A stretch of DNA of 64,000 bases from Drosophila pseudoobscura (taxonomy: Eukaryota > Arthropoda > Insecta > Diptera > Drosophilidae). The notes under the pieces are model-generated. The model did not search any database and was not told the DNA's origin. It was given only the letters and a program-made list of their open reading frames with translations. This document shows, piece after piece, positions 14,101 through 23,100 of this stretch. The position numbers and the translations under genes are program-made. The stretch is from positions 6,014,001-6,078,000 of the forward strand of contig NC_046683.1 of NCBI RefSeq assembly GCF_009870125.1, in the 5' to 3' direction. How positions within the stretch are numbered: position 1 is the first letter of the stretch; the number at the start of each line of letters is the position of its first letter.

Positions 14101-17100
14101 CTCATTCAGCATAGCAAATGCCAAGCTACGGAATAAATGTATATCGTTTTATGTTTAAGGTTTGCATTGTATTATTTATGGTTTTTTTTTTGGTTTTTGG
14201 TTTTTGCATTTGCATTTGGTTTTGGTTTTGGTTAATCGTTGGCTGGTTTTCTACGCTTTTGTTGTACTATTTACAGCGTTGGCTAAGTGATTACGCATAC
14301 GTCATGTGGTACGATGAGGTACGAGAAAAGAAAGCGATTGGTAGCAATGCAGTTGGCTAAACGAAAGATAAATCAAAGGAAAACTATGATAGCTATAGGT
14401 GTGGTTGCCAAGTATCAGTATTTGTGTGTGGTATTTGGTGTGGTTCTTTCTGTGTGTGTTTTGGGTGTTTTCTGTTGTCTTAGGCTTTATACAAGGTGTG
14501 GTTCTGGTTCTTGGTCTGGTTCTGGTTCTGGTGCTGGTTGAGAGGAGTTTTCGGCTCTGGAGAAAGGGGTTGGCTCGTCGCTACCAAATGGCGCCCCACC
14601 AAAAACCCTACTCTCAATATATGTATATTCTTGTATATATATCTTGGTTTTCTTTTGTTGCCTATTCAAAATGCAAAGCGCGCACATGCCGATCATCATC
14701 ATCATCATCATAATCATCATCATCAGCAGCATCATTATCATAATCCATAAAGTATAACCAAATGAAAAGAATGAACAAAGCTTAGCTGTGTCTATTCTAT
14801 ATGTGTATGTCTATGTGTGAGTGTGTATATGGCTTCGTTTGTCTATATGTGTGTGTTTTGCATTGGTTTTTGCGTTTGTGTTTGTGTTTGTATGTGTGCA
14901 GAGACAAAACCGACAAAAATCATAAGGAACACAAGAAAATAAACTTACCAATCGGAATCTGGATCTGAAGCTCCATCTCCGATACGCGATTTCCTAAACG
15001 AGTTTCCAAAGTTTTTCATTTTTGGTTTGTTTCTTCGTATTTTTGGTTTTTGTTTAACATATATTTTTGTTTGTTTTTTTTTATCGTATCATTTTCATTT
15101 TTTTATGTTTTGTATTATTTTGTTTGTAATGTTTTGAGGCAAAGTGAGAGAGAATTCAATAGAAATAGATTGGCACAGAGAGACAGACAGATAGATAGAT
15201 ATATATATATATAGATAGAGAGAGTGAATGAGAGAGAGAGAGAGAGACACACACACAGAAAGGGACAGAGAAATATACACCCAAGCCCGCAATCCATTTG
15301 GCGGACTTGTTTGACTTGGCCCTTGGCTGATATGCGGGCCCCCAATACAGGGCATCGCAGGAACCATTCCGGAAACCATCCGAGAACACTTCCTTCTATC
15401 CCATCCCATCTCATTCCAACCTTTCCCTTCCTTTACCCGCCAGCCAAGCGGAAAAAGGCTTGCTGCACGATAAGATTATACCCCATGTGAGCGGGAGAGT
15501 GTGCGTGTGGGTGACCCCATTGTTGTTTTGGGGTCAGCTGAACCATTTGTGGACTTTCGATTTAATATAAATTGGGAATGAGCTTTTCCCAATTTCTCCT
15601 ATTCGTTTCGTTTCGTTTTCGATTTTGGGTTCGAAAAGGTTAAAGAGGTTCTCGAGGCTCCGTCTTGGTCTTAGTTTCAGTCTCATTCTTAGTCTCAGTC
15701 TCAGTCTCTGTCTCCATTCGCCCTATTAAATGGCCTGCTTTATTGCACCACAAATCATCCACAAAATGTTAAAGGACTCTCCCGCATTAGTCCTATTTCG
15801 TGTGTGTGTTCATGTGTGCGGTTCAGTAAAATTGTTATTGTTTAATGGCTGCATGATGTCCGAGTTTTGGATGTTTCGTGGGACCCTGAACGGGCCGGGT
15901 TCGGGCCTCAGTTTCTAAGCCGGATTTCAATTAACGCCTGGGGGCCAGCTTGGCTGCGCGGTCGTGCGGCTATCAGGCTGCAACCATGACCAGCCAGAAT
16001 GTTTCCAACAATCGCGTTCGGTTCACCACTTGACTGGCATCAAATGAAACAACAATTGAAAAATTCCGCCGACTCATCTAGCCATCATGAGGGAAATCTC
16101 TGAACGCTTCCTGCCCTGCCCGGAGTGGGCATTGACTGGGGACGCCATTTGACTGTGGTCATGGATGCCACAAAACATATGCCACCACATTCCTCTGCCC
16201 TGTTCTGGCTGTGATTTGGGCTCTGATTCACTATCTAATTTCACTTAAACTCGCTTTCGGCTGGAGCCTACAGAAAAAGCCCTTTGTGTCCTATACTCCA
16301 ATATTGCTATTTCTACGGGTATTTGCTGCTCTAAAGTCATGGAATCGGTGTAGTTTTCCTGTAATTATTTAGCTCCCACATGAAACATGGCTTAGGCACA
16401 ATTAACTTATAAAAGCTTCACCTTTCAGGCGAAGTGAAAATGATCATTACATTTTGTTGGCGTTGGGCTCACTTAAAATATCTTTCAATTTATCAATGTC
16501 CAATTATACGTTAACTGGCAGCTAAACAGACAGTTGACTGAACTCAGCTCCCAATTCGGACAGTTTTAATTCCTGAACTTTCAACTGCACATCGACATCG
16601 ACGCACACATGTAAGTATGTGAAGCCTAGTGACCCGAGTGTATAAATAGTTAGATGCAATGCTTGAACTGTTTGATTGATTTATTCCCCATTAAGAACTC
16701 AACACATCTCTATTCGAGATATGTAACTCGTACCTGTGCCACACGGCAGAAGTGAGCAGCATCTCAAGTAGCTTGAAATCAAAACACAATTGCCGACAGA
16801 CGACAGATCGAACAATGCATTTGATTGCGAATCAAAGTAACTTGTAAAGGAATTACCTAACCACAAGTTCTCTCTTAAGAGAGAGAGAGAGAGAGAGAGC
16901 CACATTGGGAGAGGGGAAAGGTCAATGTGGAAATGGGACAATAAGGGGCAATGGGGCAATGGATCCGCCGAGACTGGGGCAGTGAGATGTCATCCAGGCA
17001 CTGCCCTCTTCCTTTTGTTGAGGCAGGACTCAGTGGCGGATTCAAAGAAGACTGCATAGATTTTGGTCTTCCAAGGGTTCCCCCTTCTCTGGTACGAAGT

Positions 17101-20100
17101 GTATTTGTGTCTGAGTCAGTGTGTTCCCTTGGCTTCTACATAAATTTGCAATTTTCCAAATTCAAATTCTTTGTAAGTTGTCAGTCAGAAGGCAATTTCC
17201 CATTCGGTATGCACAATGCCAGGCGGCAGGCGGCAAGCTGCAAACGGCAAGCGGCATACAACAAGCATTGTGGCGTATGCATAGGCGCATGTTGAATGCT
17301 CCTCTCTCTGTACTATGTGTGTGTGTGTCTGTGTGTTGGTGTATTTGTGTCAAAAGTTCGCCTACATTGCAGCCAGCAGGCGGCAGCCAGTAGCAGCCAG
17401 CAGCAGCTTAAACATATCGATTCACACATACACACACTCTCTCTTCTCACACAAACAAAAGCCACTTTAACTTTTGCTGTTTGCAGAGATTTTTCAAGCA
17501 AAAGTTCTTCTGCTTCTTCAGCCCCTTTACACTGTCATGCCATGTCTGTGCACGTGTGTATCTGTGTGTGCATCTGTATGTAAGTTCTGAATCTGTGTGT
17601 GCTTGCCTCAGCTTGGCATCAACTTGTTTAGGTGGGGTAAACTTTTAAGTTTCCCCTTGCCAAAAATGAACCGAAACTAGAACAGAAAGTGGTTAAGTGT
17701 ACGAGTGGAGTGTTCCCGGCCCTGACACCTTTGCTCCCCTCCAAATAATACAGTGCTACCTCCGCCATATGAGAAATACATGCATACATACATATATTAT
17801 GCATATGCTTAATATATGCAAATTTGTGTCACGCGCTTTTCAACACTTATCAAACGAGTAAATCCCTGTAGAGCAACGAGAAAGTTTTAAAGTTGCGTGC
17901 TGAAATTCCTTTAATCCTGAGCCAAAATCGTTTCTTTTCTCTCTAAATAATACAGTGCTACCGCTTGTACACATACATGGTACAGGACATGTGCATGGTT
18001 GATGAACTTATGTAAATTTCTGACAAACGAAACGCTTTTCAACACTGATTAAGCTACAGAGTGTGCGGAGAAAGTTTTCAAGTTTTGGAGTTGAAAATGT
18101 AGGTAATTTATATTCTCAGTACCTGCAAATTTTAAATAATACAGTGCCTTCTCTCTTGTAATATGCACTGTGTTGATTAACTTATGTAAATTTCTGAAAA
18201 ACGTTTTTCAACACTGATTAAACCATTAATTGACAAAATTTTCTTCCCACAAGGAGAGTGTGTGGAGAAAGTTATAGAGCTTAGAGTTCTTTAGAGTTTA
18301 AGTTAATACAGAATTGGCTCACCCTGAACTAAAACTACAGAGCTATGTATGTACCTCCCTCATAAAATAAGGTATTATTCATATGGTTAAACATATATCT
18401 GTCCAATGCTTTGCAACACCTATGAAAACCCCTTAAAAACCGCTTAAAGGCAGCATCATCTGAAGGGACTTCTATGAAATTGAATGTTTATTGTTGTTTC
18501 TTTGACAATACTTAACCATACCGCCCTAGAGCCCTAGAACATTGAGTGGGAGAAATAGAGACACAGAGAAAAATTAACAGATCTAATGATGGACTGAGGG
18601 AGAGAGTTAGCGAATGAGCGAGCAGGCGAACGAGCGATTTGGATTAGAGTTGAGTTGAGTTTTGAGTTTTGAGAGAGGTCTGGCATTCGCTTACACATCA
18701 ATGATATATAAGATATATAGATAGTTACACATAGGTTCATACACTACGATAAGATCGGGTTAGTAATTAGTAACAGAGACAGAGAGAGAGAGAGACAAAG
18801 AGTGTGTGTGTATGTGTGAGACAGAGCGATCAATGAGAGTTAGTCGGTTAGTTAGTATCGAGGGTCATATCAAGGACTTTACGATTATTTTCTGTGGAGG
18901 GTGAGCAAGAAGGGGGATTATCTCACACACACGTGCGTACGCACGCACGCACGCACGCACACAATGCAAGAGAGTTTACACACACACAAAAACATAGGTT
19001 AGATAACGCTAGAAAAACTTGAATCTCCAGTTAAACAGATATTGTAGGTATATACGCATATATGCACGAGTATATGATAGTAGGTTAGTGAGCAACATTC
19101 CTCTTAATGCGTCGTAGTGAGCAGTAGTAAGCCATCACGGCCCTGAGGCTCTTCCACTTTGTCGTCTGCTGGCCATTCCCATTGCCAGGGGCGTTGGGGT
19201 TGGCCTGGACGCGACACTGCTGGGCCAGCTCCTCGGGATGCTCGCTGATGAAGGAGGAGAGCGTCTTCATTTTGGTGCTGCTGCCGGAGTTGATCAGGCG
19301 CTGTGCCACCAATGTGCCGTTGCTCTGGTCGGAGGACGGACTGTTCTGAAGAAGACGCACCTGGCGGCGCTGGCGTGGATGCTGCTGCCGCTGTCCCTGT
19401 CCCGGCGTCACTATAAGTCTATCCTTCTCTGTGTATCCTAAACTACTGTGTGCGCAGCCACAAGCCATCTGGGACGAGCTGGCCGATCTAAATCCGTGTG
19501 CGATCCAGGCGATGCGATGCAAGAAGTTCTTACACTGATTAACTTTTGCTGTTCGTTGGTGGTGGTGGTGTTGGTGGCAGTGGGGTTTCGGTTTACGAGT
19601 ACGAGTATCTGTATGCCGTGGTTGGAGTGGAGCTGAGTGGCCGTGTTTAAAGAGATTAACCCCAACTGAGATGGTCCATTAGGGCATGAGTGGCCACAGC
19701 AGTAGCCGCAAAGAGTTACTAACTTACTGAATCTCTCCGTGTATGTGTCTCCTGGGACAGTAACTCTTCCTCTTGGCCTTGTTTGACTCTCTCATTCATG
19801 TCTCAGTTAATTAATGAAACCATGCACAAGCACACACACCCACACACAGGCCGAGACACGGACATGGGCAATCCCGGCTAATTGTCATTGCTAATTTCCC
19901 TTTTGTCACCACAATAAACACAAACAAAAGTTATCCTGTCCCTGTTCCTGTTCCTGTCCACGTTTCTTCCTGTCTGTCTGTCTGTCTGTCTGTGTGTGTG
20001 CGTGTGTGTGGGTGTCTTTGCGACAGCTCCATTCAACTGCAAAAACATAAAAAGTTGAGGCCGCAGTCTCAACATATAACACATACAGTGCGTTTGAGCG

Positions 20101-23100
20101 CTGTAAGGCAACACTGGGTGCCAGTGCACCCTAGATAAATGCCTCAAATATTGCTCAGTTCTTGAATTTACTCGCTTATCGAATAATCTGAGTATTCAAA
20201 AAGATATTCGGCTATTAGATACTTGAATTAATTTTTATGTAGGATAATCGTTAAGCTTTAATCAAAATCGGCAGCTTATAAGTTGATGCACTCAATTGTG
20301 AAATTTCTCTACATATAAATAGGCCAAAATATTACAAAATCAGCAATCGACCAATGTAATAAATGGAAATCATTAACGCTTTAAAGCTATTGATTAGAAT
20401 TCAATGACGATGAAAGGGATTACCCAAGAGGCGTATGTATTTAATGATGTTCTCAAATGAAGAGAACTACTTTTTGAAAGAAGATTAAGCTCCAAATACT
20501 TTTGAAATTATTCATCAATAGTCGCCCCACTTCATCAGTTAGTCCTTTTACGTTCCAAGTACGTTTTCCTGTCAGCTAAGAAACGCACTGTATCTGTGTA
20601 TAGCTCTTACTTTGCAGATCCAAGACTTTTGATTAGGTTAACCAGAACTCGAGCTGAAAACTTTTGATGTTACACCCGGTCCCAGGTCCCTGTTCCCCAT
20701 CCCTTTCTGCTCCTTTAATTTCAGTGTCAACTCCAGCTCCAATCTCAAAAATATTCATGTTATACAAATGTACGAGTGTACGTACGCCCTTGGGTGGGGG
20801 GTGGTCCTAGCTAATTACTAATTAGATTTAATTGAATCAAGTTTGTTGTTGTTGTTGATTTTTTTCGGTTAAGAATACGAAATACGAATACGGATACGGC
20901 TGTGAATGTGGCTTACGGTTGATCAAATACAAAAAGCTGCCAAGCTGGCAAGTAGTGGCGAGGCGTGGCGAGGCGGGTTGAACGAAGCCCAACAAAGTAT
21001 GCTACACATTTATCAATTACGCTTACTGCACGTTTCTATGTATATGTAAACGCAATGTCTACATGTGTGTGGGTGTAAATGGATGTCTGTGAGCATGAGT
21101 GTGTTCGTGTTTGCCAGATTATGTTCATGTGTTTGTACGGCCGGCGATTTGAATAAATCATCTTTGTTGCTTTTCCTGCCCTTTCCTTCCATCGCCTATG
21201 CTTTCAACTTTTATTTTACAGTTATGCACGTGTCAATGTTTACGAGTATGTGTGTGTGTGTGGGTGTTTATTTGTGTGTGTTTGTTTTTTTTGCCCATAT
21301 GTGGCCTGAACTTACCTCTGACTGGGACTCTTGCTATCCGAGGAATGCGGCGCACTGTGGTTGTCATCGTCATGGGCCATCTTATGGTGTCGCTTGTGAT
21401 AGCCGCCAGAGCTTTCGCCAGCGGCAGCACCACCGGCAACACCGCTGGCCCCGCCAGCCCCACCGCCAGAGCTACTGGTCCCCGTTGGACTTATGACATC
21501 CGTGTCGCTGTTGCAGTCGTGAATCTGGCGTGCCACATCCTTGACGAACTTCCCAGCGCCGTGCTCGTGATCGTGCGTTTCCATCTGCCGAGTAAAGAGG
21601 ATTATATTCAGGGAATAAGTCGATTATATTAATTGGGTTCATCACATCGATGTGTTTGTCCGATGTGTGTGCAAGTGTGCCATGGTGGCAGGGTAGCAGG
21701 GTGCCAGGGTGCCAGTGCCCCAGTGTGCATGTGTGAATGTGTGAATGTGCAATTGAGCGCATCCTTATTGCTTATTATGCAAATTTGCCTGCAAATGGGC
21801 CCGGGGCAAGTGTTATGTGCAGACAATTTGACAACAAATGCAATATTCAAGACATAGCAACAGCATCAGAAACTGTTTCAGCATCAGCTTTTAAACATCT
21901 ACATCTACCCAGTGCTCAGAGCCATTTCCCGCTTGGCCTCGATGGTGCATTCTAAATCGCATGACGATACTTAATAATTTATCTCATTGCTGCCGACACG
22001 ACAACTTCCTCAATTGAAGCTCCACAGTCGTCTCGACCTTCAGGTGAGCGGTTGTCAGGGTAGGGAAGCAGACAAATTGTGGAGCGGGGGGAATGGCTGG
22101 TGACTTGAGAAAAGTTGCAGGCGGGAATTGAAGAGTACTCGCATTCGGCAGATCAGAGCCGGTAGCTATTGGAAGTTATTTGTAGGTACCTGAGAAAATC
22201 AGAGTAAAAACCCAGCTCTTGGGATAAAATTGGCCTGAAATCAGTTGGTCATTCATTGCTGATGAATTGTTTATAAGTTTCCCCAAGAGTAGGAAGTGGC
22301 TAACATGTGTCCGCTGCAGCTACGACTACAAGTGTTTTCTCAGAATTCCTCTTAAGAAACGGTCAAAATTGGTTCATATATTTCCGTAGCAACCGACTGA
22401 GGGTTGGTACTAGAATTGCGATGAGCTAATGTCGTTTATTATCGATTCAAAGCTTGAAGAGATCAAACAGAAATTCCTTGCGGACGTGAGAGTAAAGTAA
22501 GAAACCACAAAACCGAATATAAATTCCGGCTTTAATTGGTAAGAAATGTATTTCAGCTTTCGATTCATCAAATTTATTAATTGATTTCATATTGGTGTAT
22601 TCTCCATAGCTACAGAAAGTCGTCCCCAAAATGAAATAAGCCAATATTAAAGCCATTTATTAAAGCCACAACAGTCCACACTGTCACACAGCGTCTTAGG
22701 TGAATGGAATTAGAAGTCTGTTTCGTGTTTCCAGCTACTGGTATCTTTTACCAAAGGCAAAATTTATATCAAATTCCCTATCCAGCGAACACTAACTAGC
22801 GATCTGGATTCCAATAAGCATCGGAAATCAAAGGTTGGTCTGTGTAAACAACTTTCCGAACTTTGCGTAACTGTGGCAATGAAATCACAGTGTCCCCCTC
22901 TCATAACATTTTTGGCACACTTTGATTGGGTCAGTGTTCGGAGAACTTGTCCTCTAACCCATTACAAATTTACACCCAAGTTCGGGGCATGCCGCCAAAG
23001 TACTTGGGTAAGTACCAGCTGCCGCTGCTCATGTGCGGTAAACTTAAGAGCTGAGCTTCGATTCGTCCATTGGGACAGATTGCCAGTGTCCTTGGGGGCT

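Larger units (their letters stand above)
12265..21315 (-). other. Cngl: Large Cngl intron region between exon 2 and exon 3
   Basis: This is 9 kb of mostly non-coding sequence. It holds the alternative exons at 14949-15019 and 19085-19487, hexamer tracts (12600-12780), a DINE-like remnant (13430-13800), a CAT-type run (14690-14735), GA/CA microsatellites (15180-15260, 18780-18970), a 190-bp tandem repeat (17743-18450) and an inverted-repeat element (20086-20590). Confidence 0.75.
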
